This document shows positions 55,911-64,000 of a DNA stretch of 64,000 nt, one piece after another. Made by a program: the position numbers and the translations under genes. Position 1 is the stretch's first letter. The number at the start of each line of letters is the position of its first letter. Under the pieces are notes generated by a model, which was not told where the DNA came from, searched no databases, and saw nothing but the letters and a program-made list of their open reading frames with translations. The stretch covers positions 62,001 through 126,000 of the forward strand of contig CAMAYZ010000003.1 of the NCBI GenBank assembly GCA_945863115.1. Direction: 5' to 3'. Source of the DNA: Bifidobacterium breve. GTDB lineage: Bacteria > Actinomycetota > Actinomycetes > Nanopelagicales > Nanopelagicaceae.

Positions 55911-56729
55911 ATGAGCGATTTATATTCTGATCCACTCGGCACTGCTGTATTAGCGGCGGCCAAGATTGCAGAGATAACCGGAAAACCGAAACACGATGTT
56001 GCACTCGTGATGGGCTCAGGTTGGATGCCTGCAACTGATGCGCTTGGTAAACCAACACATGAATTTGCAGTTACAGATATTCCAGGATTTCCAGCACCAA
56101 CAGTTGTTGGTCATGGTGGATTAATTCGTTCTTATGAAATTGATGGAGCAAACGGAAAGATTCAGGCACTCGTCTTTCTAGGACGCACTCACTTATACGA
56201 AGGTAAGGGTCTAGAGCCGGTTGTTCACGGGGCTCGTACTGCTGTTAAAGCTGGATGCAAAGTTATAGTTCTGACAAATGCCTGTGGTGGAATAAATCGT
56301 GATTATAAAGTTGGTCAGCCTGTTTTAATTCGTGATCATATTTCAATGACGGCAACCAGCCCATTAATCGGAGCGGATTTTGTAGATTTAACAGATCTTT
56401 ATAGCAAGCGGATTCGCGAACTTGTAAAACGAGAAGATCCATCTCTGGCCGAGGGTGTCTATGTTCATTGGCGCGGACCGGCATATGAAACACCAGCTGA
56501 AATTAATATGTTGCGAACTGTCGGTGCCGATTTAGTTGGAATGTCGACTGTCCCAGAAGCAATCGCAGCACATGCACTTGGCGCAGAAATTTTAGGTATT
56601 TCACTTGTTACCAATGCAGCCGCTGGAGTTACTGGAGAAAAACTTAGCCACACTGAAGTTATGGAAGCTGGAAAAGCTGCCGCAGGACGCATGGGCGAAT
56701 TGCTTGCAAAGGTTTTAAAACAACTGTGA
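55911..56729 (+). CDS. punA: Purine nucleoside phosphorylase
   Basis: Splits purine (deoxy)nucleosides with phosphate into base and (deoxy)ribose 1-phosphate. The 272-residue trimeric-type (class I) PNP has VMGSGWMP, VGHGGLIRSYEI, GRTHLYEGKG, LTNACGGIN, RGPAYETPAEINMLRTVGADLVGMSTVPEAIAA segments and VTNAAAG. The stop overlaps the next start (GTGA), coupling it to the mutase. Confidence 0.95.
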   Translation: MSDLYSDPLGTAVLAAAKIAEITGKPKHDVALVMGSGWMPATDALGKPTHEFAVTDIPGFPAPTVVGHGGLIRSYEIDGANGKIQALVFLGRTHLYEGKGLEPVVHGARTAVKAGCKVIVLTNACGGINRDYKVGQPVLIRDHISMTATSPLIGADFVDLTDLYSKRIRELVKREDPSLAEGVYVHWRGPAYETPAEINMLRTVGADLVGMSTVPEAIAAHALGAEILGISLVTNAAAGVTGEKLSHTEVMEAGKAAAGRMGELLAKVLKQL

Positions 56730-58342
56730 TTGATGAGCAGTTCCGATTAGAAATTTTGGATTGGATTGCTAAGGATCCAGATCCAGAAACTGCTTCACTT
56801 CTAAGTAAATGGCTTGCAGATAATAATGAAGTCGAATTACGAAAATCTTTTGGTGGCTTTTTAGAGTTTGGAACTGCTGGTCTTCGAGGTCCAGTTCGTC
56901 CAGGTCCATCTGGAATGAACCGCGCAGTAGTCGGCCGAACCGCAGCCGGTATTGCGGATTTCTTAATTTCTCGTGGCTTATCAAAAGTGATTATTGGTCG
57001 AGACGCCAGACATGGTTCAGTGGAATTTGCACAAGAGAGCGCCGAGAAATTCTCGGGTGCTGGTTTAGATGTTTACCTGCTCCCCCGCGAATTACCAACA
57101 CCAGTACTGGCTTTTGCAGTTAATGAATTGAATATGGATTGCGGAATCATGGTTACCGCAAGCCATAATCCAGCAATTGATAATGGCTACAAGGTTTATC
57201 TCGGTGGAGCTATCGATGGTGTTGCATATCGCGGCAGCCAAATTATCGCCCCAGTTGACGTTGATATTTCTAAGCGAATAAGTGAAGTGAAATTGCCAAG
57301 CCCAAAGGGAAGTTCTTGGAAGGTTATTGGTGAGGATCTAATTGAGAAATATGTTAAATGTTGTGCTGGAAATCTTCGTGAAGTTCATCCGCAGAAAATT
57401 CTTTATACCGCGATGCACGGGGTAGGCACAGAGACTCTGCTAGCAGTTTTTAAACAGGCCAAATTTACGCCACTGACATTGGTTGCCGAACAGTCCGAAC
57501 CGAATCCAGATTTCCCAACTGTCGCTTTCCCTAATCCCGAAGAACCTGGTGCGATGGATTTGGCAATCAAGTTGGCAAAAGATGAGGGTGCTGATTTAGT
57601 TATCGCAAATGATCCTGATGCAGATCGTTGCGCAGTTGCCGCAAAGGATGCTTCTGGAGATTGGCGGATGCTGCGCGGTGATGAACTTGGAACCTTATTC
57701 GGGCATTACATCTCAAAGAATCACAATGTTAAAGGAAAAAAATTAGCAACAACGATTGTTTCTTCAACTGCACTTGAAAAAATTGCGGCTAATTCAGGGG
57801 CCAACTTTGTAGAAACTCTTACTGGATTTAAATGGCTGTCAAAAATAGAAGACCTCGCTTTTGGGTATGAAGAAGCGATTGGCTACTGCGTTGACCCAAC
57901 TTCGGTAAATGATAAAGATGGAATTTCTGCCGCCCTAAAGATTGCTCAGATAAATTCTGAACTGTTATCTCGCGGATCAAATATTTTTGCTTACCTCGAT
58001 GAAATTTGGGCTGAAATCGGCTATCACCGAACTGAGCAGCTCTCGATTCGGGTAAGTGAAATTTCAACGATTTCAAAGATTCTCTCTTCGTTAATTCAAA
58101 ATACCCCAACTCAAATCGCTGGGCACAAGGTCACTGGTTTTGAAGACTTAAGTAAGGCAACGCTCTCGACTACCGGAATCCGGATCAGAGCTGGAGAAAA
58201 TATCCGCGTAATCATTAGACCTAGTGGCACCGAACCTAAACTAAAGACTTATATCGAAGTTATTGGTGAAGTGGATTTCGCTGATTCTTTGGTTGCAGAA
58301 ATTAAGACGGAGTTCGCAGAATTATTCGCTAGCTATAGCTGA
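56726..58342 (+). CDS. Phosphosugar mutase (alpha-D-phosphohexomutase family; likely phosphopentomutase role)
   Basis: A 538-residue four-domain mutase: FGTAGLRGPVRPGPSGMN, the phosphoserine loop MVTASHNPAIDNGYKVYLGG, metal loop ANDPDADRCAV, sugar-specificity loop GYEEAIGYCV and phosphate-binding RPSGTEPKLK. Placed behind PNP, it may convert ribose 1-phosphate to ribose 5-phosphate, as inferred for similar actinobacterial genes, rather than acting on hexose or mannose phosphate. Start GTG 56726. Its end overlaps the adenosine deaminase end by 21 nt on the opposite strand. Confidence 0.87.
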   Translation: MIDEQFRLEILDWIAKDPDPETASLLSKWLADNNEVELRKSFGGFLEFGTAGLRGPVRPGPSGMNRAVVGRTAAGIADFLISRGLSKVIIGRDARHGSVEFAQESAEKFSGAGLDVYLLPRELPTPVLAFAVNELNMDCGIMVTASHNPAIDNGYKVYLGGAIDGVAYRGSQIIAPVDVDISKRISEVKLPSPKGSSWKVIGEDLIEKYVKCCAGNLREVHPQKILYTAMHGVGTETLLAVFKQAKFTPLTLVAEQSEPNPDFPTVAFPNPEEPGAMDLAIKLAKDEGADLVIANDPDADRCAVAAKDASGDWRMLRGDELGTLFGHYISKNHNVKGKKLATTIVSSTALEKIAANSGANFVETLTGFKWLSKIEDLAFGYEEAIGYCVDPTSVNDKDGISAALKIAQINSELLSRGSNIFAYLDEIWAEIGYHRTEQLSIRVSEISTISKILSSLIQNTPTQIAGHKVTGFEDLSKATLSTTGIRIRAGENIRVIIRPSGTEPKLKTYIEVIGEVDFADSLVAEIKTEFAELFASYS

Positions 58343-59413
58343 ATAACCTGGCTTAACAACCTCTTCAATTATTGCCAGACGCTCTTCAAATGGAATAAAT
58401 GAACTCTTAAGTGCATTAATTGTCACACGCTGGAGATCTTGGAAAGTCCAACCAAATGCCTTAACAACCTCGACCATCTCATTTGTCATTGAGGTTCGAC
58501 TCATTAATCGATTATCCGTGTTTATTGTTACTCGAAAGCGCAGCTTTGCAAGTGCGCCGATTGGATGACTTGCAATAGTTTTTGCTGCGCCAGTTTGTAA
58601 GTTAGAAGTTGGACAAAGTTCTAACGGGATACGACGGTCACGGACATAAGCCGAAAGTCTGCCAAGTTTTGGTTTAGCGCCTGAGAAATCAATATCTTCG
58701 ATTATGCGAACGCCGTGTCCTAAACGTTCAGCGCCACACATCTGAATTGCCTGCCAGATTGAAGGTAAACCATAAGCCTCACCAGCATGAATCGTGAAGT
58801 GCGCATCTTCTTGGCGAAGATAATTAAAAGTATCTAGCTGATTGGTTGGTGGGAAACCATCTTCCGGACCAGCGATATCAAATCCAACAACACCTAAATC
58901 GCGATACTTAACAACCTTTGTCGCCACTTCTTGTGCCAGTGAATTTTGACGAAGCGCGCATAAAAGTGATTCAACTCGAATTACAAATCCTTCAGCCTTT
59001 GCGGCTTTCTCACCTTGGCGATATCCCTCAATAGTCGCCTCGATAACTTCATCGAGAGTCAATCCTTTTCGCGTAAAGAGTTCTGGGGCGCCACGAACTT
59101 CGGCATAAACAACTCCGTCACGAGCAAGATCTAAGGCACATTCACTTGCCACTCGGATGATTGCTTCTCGGGTCTGCATTACTGCGATTACATGTTCGAA
59201 AGTTTCAAGGTAACGTTCAAGTGAGCCAGAATTACATGAGTCGAAATACCAATCAGCAAGTTCTTCTGCGTTATCTTTTGGCAGTTTGTAATCAATCTCT
59301 GCTGCTAAATCAATAATTGTTTGTGGACGCAAGCCACCATCCAAATGGTCATGAATTACTGCCTTGGGTAAGCGTTTAATCTGTTCTGGCGTTGGAATAC
59401 TTGTAAGTGTCAT
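58322..59413 (-). CDS. add: Adenosine deaminase
   Basis: Deaminates adenosine/deoxyadenosine to inosine. About 363 residues: zinc motif IHDHLDGGLRP, FTIHAGEAYGLPSIW, GAERLGHGVRI, ELCPTSN and VTINTDNRLMSRTSMT. The second Asp of the usual NTDD is Asn; the zinc-binding Asp is kept, and this form occurs in other actinobacterial enzymes. I choose ATG 59413 (MTLTSIPTPEQIK), with GAGGGA 6 nt upstream, over an earlier start inside deoA. Last gene of the nucleoside operon. Confidence 0.93.
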   Translation of the reverse strand: MTLTSIPTPEQIKRLPKAVIHDHLDGGLRPQTIIDLAAEIDYKLPKDNAEELADWYFDSCNSGSLERYLETFEHVIAVMQTREAIIRVASECALDLARDGVVYAEVRGAPELFTRKGLTLDEVIEATIEGYRQGEKAAKAEGFVIRVESLLCALRQNSLAQEVATKVVKYRDLGVVGFDIAGPEDGFPPTNQLDTFNYLRQEDAHFTIHAGEAYGLPSIWQAIQMCGAERLGHGVRIIEDIDFSGAKPKLGRLSAYVRDRRIPLELCPTSNLQTGAAKTIASHPIGALAKLRFRVTINTDNRLMSRTSMTNEMVEVVKAFGWTFQDLQRVTINALKSSFIPFEERLAIIEEVVKPGYSAIASE

Positions 59414-59414
59414 C

Positions 59415-60710
59415 TCATCCCTCAATTTTCTCAAGTATAAGAGGTAACCGAGGTGCCACTGAACCATCTTGGCTAATCAAAAATGAATTCTGAAGTGCAT
59501 TTTGTGCGCGATCGAATCGCGTTGAATCATCCGCATGTAGCGTATAAATAACATCGCCTTTATTAACTTTGGCTCCTGGTTTTGCATGAATCTCAATTCC
59601 GGCACCAAAAGAAACTTTCTCCCCTTGTTTAGAACGACCCGCACCTAAACGCCAAGCCCCAATTCCAACGCTCATCGCATCCATAGATGAGAGCGTTCCA
59701 TCTTTGTCGGCACGGATTTGCACCTGCTCTTTTGCTACTGGAAGTTTTGCATCAGGGTCTCCCCCTTGAGCACGAATCATTTTCTTCCAACTATCCATAG
59801 CGGCGCCGTTTTTCAAAGCATCAGCTGGATCCATAAGTTGTTTGATCCCGGCGGCATCTAACATTTCACGAGCCAAAACTAAAGTTAATTCAACAACATC
59901 TTCTGGCCCGCCACCAGCCAAAACCTCAATACTTTCGCGAACTTCTAGCGCGTTGCCTGCAGTTAACCCAAGTGGAACATCCATTGCTGTTACAAGTGCT
60001 CGAGTTTTTACACCGGCTCTGGTTCCTAAATCGACCATCACTCTTGCAAGTTCGCTAGCTTTCTTTGGGTCTGACATAAATGCGCCAGAACCAGTTTTAA
60101 CATCGAGAACGAGCGCGCTAGTTCCTTCAGCAATTTTCTTACTCATTATGCTTGAAGCAATTAATGGAATTGCTTGAACTGTTCCTGTCACATCTCGAAG
60201 CGCATAAAGTTTTTTATCGGCCGGAGCAAGACCGGCACCCGCAGCACATATAACTGCGCCACAACTTTTAATTACTTCCAACATCTCAGCATTACTTAGT
60301 GAAGCTCGCCAACCGGGAATTGATTCCAACTTATCCAGCGTTCCACCGGTATGTCCGAGACCGCGACCAGAGAGTTGTGGAACTGCTCCCCCACATGCGG
60401 CAACAAGTGGAGCAAGGGGCAAAGTAATTTTGTCACCGACGCCACCAGTTGAATGTTTATCGACAGTTTTGCGATCGAGCATCGACCATTCCATACGTTC
60501 ACCGCTGTTAATCATCGCATCGGTCCAACGTGAAATCTCGCGAGAGTTCATGCCATTTAACAAAATCGCCATAAGTAGAGCGGACATTTGTTCGTCAGCA
60601 ACAAAACCTTTTGTGTAAGCGTCAATCACCCAATCAATCTGCGGATCAGTTAACTCTTTATTGTCGCGTTTTGCCCCAATAATCTCGACCGCATCAAATG
60701 CTTCACTCAT
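59415..60710 (-). CDS. deoA: Thymidine/pyrimidine-nucleoside phosphorylase
   Basis: Phosphorolyses thymidine or uridine-type nucleosides to base and sugar 1-phosphate. The 431 residues show DKHSTGGVGDKITLPLAPL, SGRGLGHTGGTLDKLESIPG, the substrate-binding KIAEGTSALVLDVKTGSGAFM segments and the C-terminal DRAQNAL. The start overlaps the cdd stop (ATGA). Confidence 0.95.
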   Translation of the reverse strand: MSEAFDAVEIIGAKRDNKELTDPQIDWVIDAYTKGFVADEQMSALLMAILLNGMNSREISRWTDAMINSGERMEWSMLDRKTVDKHSTGGVGDKITLPLAPLVAACGGAVPQLSGRGLGHTGGTLDKLESIPGWRASLSNAEMLEVIKSCGAVICAAGAGLAPADKKLYALRDVTGTVQAIPLIASSIMSKKIAEGTSALVLDVKTGSGAFMSDPKKASELARVMVDLGTRAGVKTRALVTAMDVPLGLTAGNALEVRESIEVLAGGGPEDVVELTLVLAREMLDAAGIKQLMDPADALKNGAAMDSWKKMIRAQGGDPDAKLPVAKEQVQIRADKDGTLSSMDAMSVGIGAWRLGAGRSKQGEKVSFGAGIEIHAKPGAKVNKGDVIYTLHADDSTRFDRAQNALQNSFLISQDGSVAPRLPLILEKIEG

Positions 60711-61096
60711 TTGTCTAAATCATCCGGACCAAAGGCCCAAGGCAGCAACGTTGACATTGGCGCTGGACCATCTGGTGTCATGAAAAGTAATTCATTTCCG
60801 CCATGTTCAAAGAGCAATTGACGACAGCGCCCGCATGGTGAAAGGAAATTGCCATCAGCATCAACACAAACTGCAGCGACTAAACGTCCGCCACCACTTG
60901 CAATCAAATTTGAAATTAATCCACACTCGGCGCATAAACCAAGTCCATAGCTAGCATTTTCGACATTACACCCAGAAATAATTCGACCATCAGAAACTAG
61001 TGCTGCAACTCCAACTGGAAACTTTGAATACGGCGCATACGCTTTCTTCATAATCAACTTAGCTTCGGAATGCAATTTCTCCCAATTAATATCCAT
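60707..61096 (-). CDS. cdd: Cytidine deaminase
   Basis: Deaminates cytidine/deoxycytidine to uridine. A 129-residue homotetrameric-type enzyme: YSKFPVGVAAL, GCNVENASYGLGLCAECGLI (zinc Cys and catalytic Glu) and SPCGRCRQLLFE (zinc Cys pair). Two bases follow the permease stop; part of the importer-cdd-deoA-add operon. Confidence 0.96.
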   Translation of the reverse strand: MDINWEKLHSEAKLIMKKAYAPYSKFPVGVAALVSDGRIISGCNVENASYGLGLCAECGLISNLIASGGGRLVAAVCVDADGNFLSPCGRCRQLLFEHGGNELLFMTPDGPAPMSTLLPWAFGPDDLDK

Positions 61097-61098
61097 AA

Positions 61099-62361
61099 TT
61101 AGTGAGAGCCACCGCGACTATAAGGAATTCCATCGGCTGCAGGCGCTCTTACTCTGCCAACTAATCCAGTCACCGCGATAATCGTTGCGATGTAAGGAAC
61201 CATCAACATAAATTCGGATGGAATAGCTACTCCAATAATCGAAAGCGTGCTCTGTAAATTAGTTGCGAAGCCAAATAAGAGGGCTGCAAATAGAGCTCCT
61301 ATTGGACTCCATTTTCCAAAGATCAGAGCGGCGAGTGCTATGAAACCAGCTCCTGCTGTCATCTCTTTACCAAAAGCGCCTACTGAACCTACAGTGTAAA
61401 AAGCGCCACCAACTCCGGCAATAAAACCAGCAATCATTACATTTCGGAAGCGAAGTTTATTTACATCAATTCCAACCGTATCGGCTGCTGTTGGGTGCTC
61501 GCCTACCGCTCTTGTGCGCAGACCCCATTTAGTTTTGTAAAGAGCAAAAGTAACGCCAGCAACAATTGCGAACATCAGATACACAACAATCGATTGCGTA
61601 AAGAAAATTGGACCTAATACAGGAATCTTCGACAGTATTGGTATAGGAATAACTTCAAAAGTTGGCGGAGAATTCCAGGTATTTTGATGAGGAATTAATA
61701 ATTTTTTATACAAGAAGTCGGTTAGACCGATTACTAGAACATTTATTACGAATCCCAGAATAACTTGATCAACGGAGAACTTGATTGCAAATGTAGCCAG
61801 TAGATAAGAGATTGCCGCACCAGCGAAGGGAGCAGCAAGCAAGCCCCACCAAGCCTGCTGGGTAACACTTGCGACAACTCCGGATACGAATGCGCTGGCC
61901 AAGAGCTGACCTTCAATCGCAATGTTAATTACTCCGGAACGCTCACAAACAAGGCCAGACATAGAACCGAAAATTAATGGAATTGAAAGTAAAAGTCCGC
62001 CTTGCAGTAGACCGGTGAATGGAATGAATTTGCCGGAGGCAATCCAGGTTAGGAATGACATTAAAATTCCAAAACTAGCAATTGCTACTGGAAACACAAT
62101 CGTCCGCTCTTTTTTATAGGCGAATATAGCCAGGGCGCTGGCGACTAATGAGATTGCCGAAAAGATTCGCGCACCAGTTTGGGATGCAATTATCCACTCT
62201 TTGATGATTACCCACTCGTTATTTAAAACAAAACCAAATGTTGTTACATCTTTTCCTGGTTTCAACAAGCCAAAATATAAGAATGAGAGCGATGAAAGAA
62301 GTGAAATAATAATGACGCCTTGTAGCCGGCGCTTCTGAACATTAGAACGAATTTTTTTCAT
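61099..62361 (-). CDS. Nucleoside-type ABC transporter permease 2
   Basis: About 420 residues with some ten membrane helices. GLVCERSGVINIAIEGQLLASAFV, WGLRTRAVGEHPTAADTVGIDV and FIALAALIFGKWSPIGALFAALLFG are hallmarks of the BPL/NupQ-type permeases partnered with Bmp lipoproteins. The start is ATG 62361, which overlaps the preceding permease stop as ATGA; an upstream TTG (62370) is less likely. Linkage to cdd, deoA and add indicates nucleosides as substrate. Confidence 0.88.
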   Translation of the reverse strand: MKKIRSNVQKRRLQGVIIISLLSSLSFLYFGLLKPGKDVTTFGFVLNNEWVIIKEWIIASQTGARIFSAISLVASALAIFAYKKERTIVFPVAIASFGILMSFLTWIASGKFIPFTGLLQGGLLLSIPLIFGSMSGLVCERSGVINIAIEGQLLASAFVSGVVASVTQQAWWGLLAAPFAGAAISYLLATFAIKFSVDQVILGFVINVLVIGLTDFLYKKLLIPHQNTWNSPPTFEVIPIPILSKIPVLGPIFFTQSIVVYLMFAIVAGVTFALYKTKWGLRTRAVGEHPTAADTVGIDVNKLRFRNVMIAGFIAGVGGAFYTVGSVGAFGKEMTAGAGFIALAALIFGKWSPIGALFAALLFGFATNLQSTLSIIGVAIPSEFMLMVPYIATIIAVTGLVGRVRAPAADGIPYSRGGSH

Positions 62362-63527
62362 CCGTTCCAACCTTTCGATGTAAGTGCTGCGGAAGTATTC
62401 AACTTCTTCAATCTAAAGATGTAACGAACAAAAACAGGTGCTGCAATGAAGAGCACGATCAAGCCTTGAGTAACTACGACGATATCCAGCGGAACACCAG
62501 TATTCGATTGCATCATGCGACCGCCAGTATGAAGCGCACCGAAGAGAAGTGCAGCGAAAACTGTTCCGAGCGGTTGTGCCCGACCGAGCAACGCCACGGT
62601 AATCGCATCAAATCCAAGTGAACCAGCAACATCAGCATTCAGCGAATGCTCGCTACCGAGGACGTGCACTGCGCCACCTAAACCAGCAAGAGCACCACAA
62701 ATCATCATTGTTGCAGTGATAACAAAGGGAACTGAGATTCCTGCAGTTCGAGCGGCCTGACTATTCGCTCCGACTGCGCGAAATTTATAACCAATGGTTG
62801 TTTTTGTTAGCAGCCACCAGACAAAGAGTGCAGCAGCAAGCGCAATGAAAATTCCAGCATGGATACGGAAATTCTCTCCCGCCAGAAGCGGAAGTTTTGC
62901 ACTATCCAATACTTCAGGAGCTATGGGATCGATGCGTCCAGGTCGCAGAAATGTTTTTGTCTTCAGTAACCAGAGGATGAAATATCCAGCGATGTAATTC
63001 ATCATAATCGTAAGGATTACTTCATGAGCACCGGTTCGTGCCTTTAAGAACCCAACGATGCCACCCCAGATTGCAGCTAAAAACATTCCCGCTGTGGCGG
63101 CGGCAATTATGTGAATCCCAACTGGAAGATCGAATCGAAAACCAACATAAGAAGCGCCGATAGCACCAAAGATAAATTGTCCTTGTGCTCCAATATTAAA
63201 CAGACCAGATTTGAATGCGAGTGCTACGGATAACCCGGTAAGAATCAAAGGCGTAGCTGTAACGATAGTTTCGAAGAACGGATAGAAACCCTCAAAGATA
63301 TTTCCTTTTATCAGCCTGTTGTCATAAATCGAACCTTGGAAAAGTGCCAAATATGCATTTCCAACACTCGCACCTGCGCTCTTTAGAAATTCAATTGGTG
63401 AACCAATTTTATTCATTACCTTTTCATCAGAAAGCGCAATGATTATTCCCGTAATTGTAAAGGCCATTAGGAAAGATAACCCTGGAAGTTTTATTGACTG
63501 AGCAATTCTTGAAATAACTTTTTTCAT
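62358..63527 (-). CDS. Nucleoside-type ABC transporter permease 1
   Basis: A 389-residue integral membrane protein. GLSVALAFKSGLFNIGAQGQFIFGAIGASYVG, HEVILTIMMNYIAGYFILWLL, YKFRAVGANSQAARTAGISVPF and GFDAITVALLGRAQPLGTVFAALLFGAL segments match NupP-type permeases. Its ATG overlaps the ATPase stop (ATGA) and it pairs with the next permease. Confidence 0.88.
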   Translation of the reverse strand: MKKVISRIAQSIKLPGLSFLMAFTITGIIIALSDEKVMNKIGSPIEFLKSAGASVGNAYLALFQGSIYDNRLIKGNIFEGFYPFFETIVTATPLILTGLSVALAFKSGLFNIGAQGQFIFGAIGASYVGFRFDLPVGIHIIAAATAGMFLAAIWGGIVGFLKARTGAHEVILTIMMNYIAGYFILWLLKTKTFLRPGRIDPIAPEVLDSAKLPLLAGENFRIHAGIFIALAAALFVWWLLTKTTIGYKFRAVGANSQAARTAGISVPFVITATMMICGALAGLGGAVHVLGSEHSLNADVAGSLGFDAITVALLGRAQPLGTVFAALLFGALHTGGRMMQSNTGVPLDIVVVTQGLIVLFIAAPVFVRYIFRLKKLNTSAALTSKGWNG

Positions 63528-64000
63528 TTGGCACCAGCTTTCGCCGAAGTAATACCAGCCATCAAAAGTCCAAGTTCTTCCCGAGTTACATTTGAACCGA
63601 CGATATCCAGGATTTCGCCACGATACATAACCGCAATCCGATCAGCTAGCGCCATAACCTCATCTAGTTCCGTGCTAAAAAGGATTACTCCGCGGCCGGC
63701 ATCTCTTTGGGCCAAAATTCTTTCATGCACAAACTCAATCGAACCAACATCTAAACCTCGGGTTGGTTGCGATGCAACAAGAACTTTGATTGGGCGTGAA
63801 AGTTCGCGGGCGATTACAACTTTCTGCTTGTTGCCACCGGAAAGTGTTGATACTGAATCCATAATTGATTGAGTTCTGATATCGAACTCGGTAACCCGTT
63901 TCTCGGCTTCGGAATGCACGACTTTTGCCGAAAGATTTAAACCTTTTGAATATGGGGCTTGCCCGTGTAAATCCAATATTAAGTTTTCTGCGATCGAGAA
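63524..64000 (-). CDS. Nucleoside-type ABC transporter ATPase, N-terminus cut off by window edge
   Basis: The visible 158 residues are the end of a double-domain (RbsA/NupO-like) ATPase, of about 500 residues in full. SIAENLIL, the signature LSGGNKQKVVIARELSRP, the degenerate Walker B VLVASQPTRGLDVGSIEFVHERI and FSTELDEVMALADRIAVMYRGEI belong to the second ATPase domain, where SQPTRGLDV is typical. The reading frame is open to base 64000. The Bmp-type binding protein is expected beyond the window. Confidence 0.88.
   Translation of the reverse strand, partial: FSIAENLILDLHGQAPYSKGLNLSAKVVHSEAEKRVTEFDIRTQSIMDSVSTLSGGNKQKVVIARELSRPIKVLVASQPTRGLDVGSIEFVHERILAQRDAGRGVILFSTELDEVMALADRIAVMYRGEILDIVGSNVTREELGLLMAGITSAKAGAK

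Noticed and set aside
58322-59413. Adenosine deaminase NTDN instead of NTDD
   Set aside because: The zinc-binding Asp is retained and this variant is familiar in actinobacterial enzymes.

Overview
This window looks like a piece of a streamlined actinobacterial chromosome (Actinomycetota). AT-rich codon choice, tiny intergenic gaps, many 1-4 nt overlaps and characteristic gene neighbourhoods suggest a small-genome freshwater lineage such as Nanopelagicales (acI, Ca. Planktophila/Nanopelagicus). The lineage is inferred from protein character and synteny; no database search was run. Actinobacterial hallmarks are the phosphatidylinositol-mannoside genes (pgsA, PatA-like, pimA), a BldD homologue beside pyrR, nusB and efp, and an EF-P with a PGKGP loop.

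Layout. 1-3.5 kb (minus): pyrimidine operon pyrR-pyrB-pyrC-carA with a PyrR-binding RNA hairpin over the pyrR ribosome-binding site. 3.5-4.0 kb (plus): bldD. 4.0-14.1 kb (minus): DUF948 protein-alaS-ruvX-mltG-aroE-prepilin peptidase-aroC-aroK-aroB-aroQ-efp-nusB, which makes shikimate-pathway enzymes, translation factors and a cell-wall enzyme. 14.1-20.8 kb (minus): metallo-hydrolase-hisS-aspS-lipoprotein-FtsH-like AAA+ protease. 20.9-22.3 kb (plus): DUF349 protein. 22.3-30.1 kb (minus): yebC-ruvCAB-secDF-rel, lacking the usual yajC and apt. 30.2-39.0 kb (mostly minus): pdxS-pdxT and thrS-HIT-pgsA-PatA-pimA-LemA-like-DUF3048 lipoprotein, with one divergent plus-strand gene that looks like an isolated, motif-less EF-G G domain. 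39.0-41.5 kb: pabBC fusion, tRNA-Gly, tRNA-Cys, a mannose-phosphate isomerase-type cupin and tRNA-Val.

41.5-51.7 kb is the accessory part: a secreted trypsin-like protease, a redox cluster (SDR, KstD-like flavoprotein, EthD protein, nitroreductase), two divergent M6-like metalloprotease homologues with damaged zinc motifs plus a fragment of a third copy, an SDR-TetR pair and a neocarzinostatin-fold-like secreted protein. 51.7-64.0 kb is scavenging and catabolism: a LysE-type exporter, a semialdehyde dehydrogenase divergent from an omega-aminotransferase, then thymidine kinase-purine nucleoside phosphorylase-phosphosugar mutase converging on adenosine deaminase-thymidine phosphorylase-cytidine deaminase and a nucleoside-type ABC importer. 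Together these could import nucleosides, deaminate and phosphorolyse them and route the pentose phosphate to central metabolism, complementing the de novo pyr operon at the other end.

Two regulatory themes recur. Many genes start 5-8 nt after a TAnnnT box with no Shine-Dalgarno, as expected for leaderless mRNAs. Convergent genes abut or overlap at their stop codons with no recognisable intrinsic terminator. No IS element, prophage, CRISPR array or rRNA was seen.
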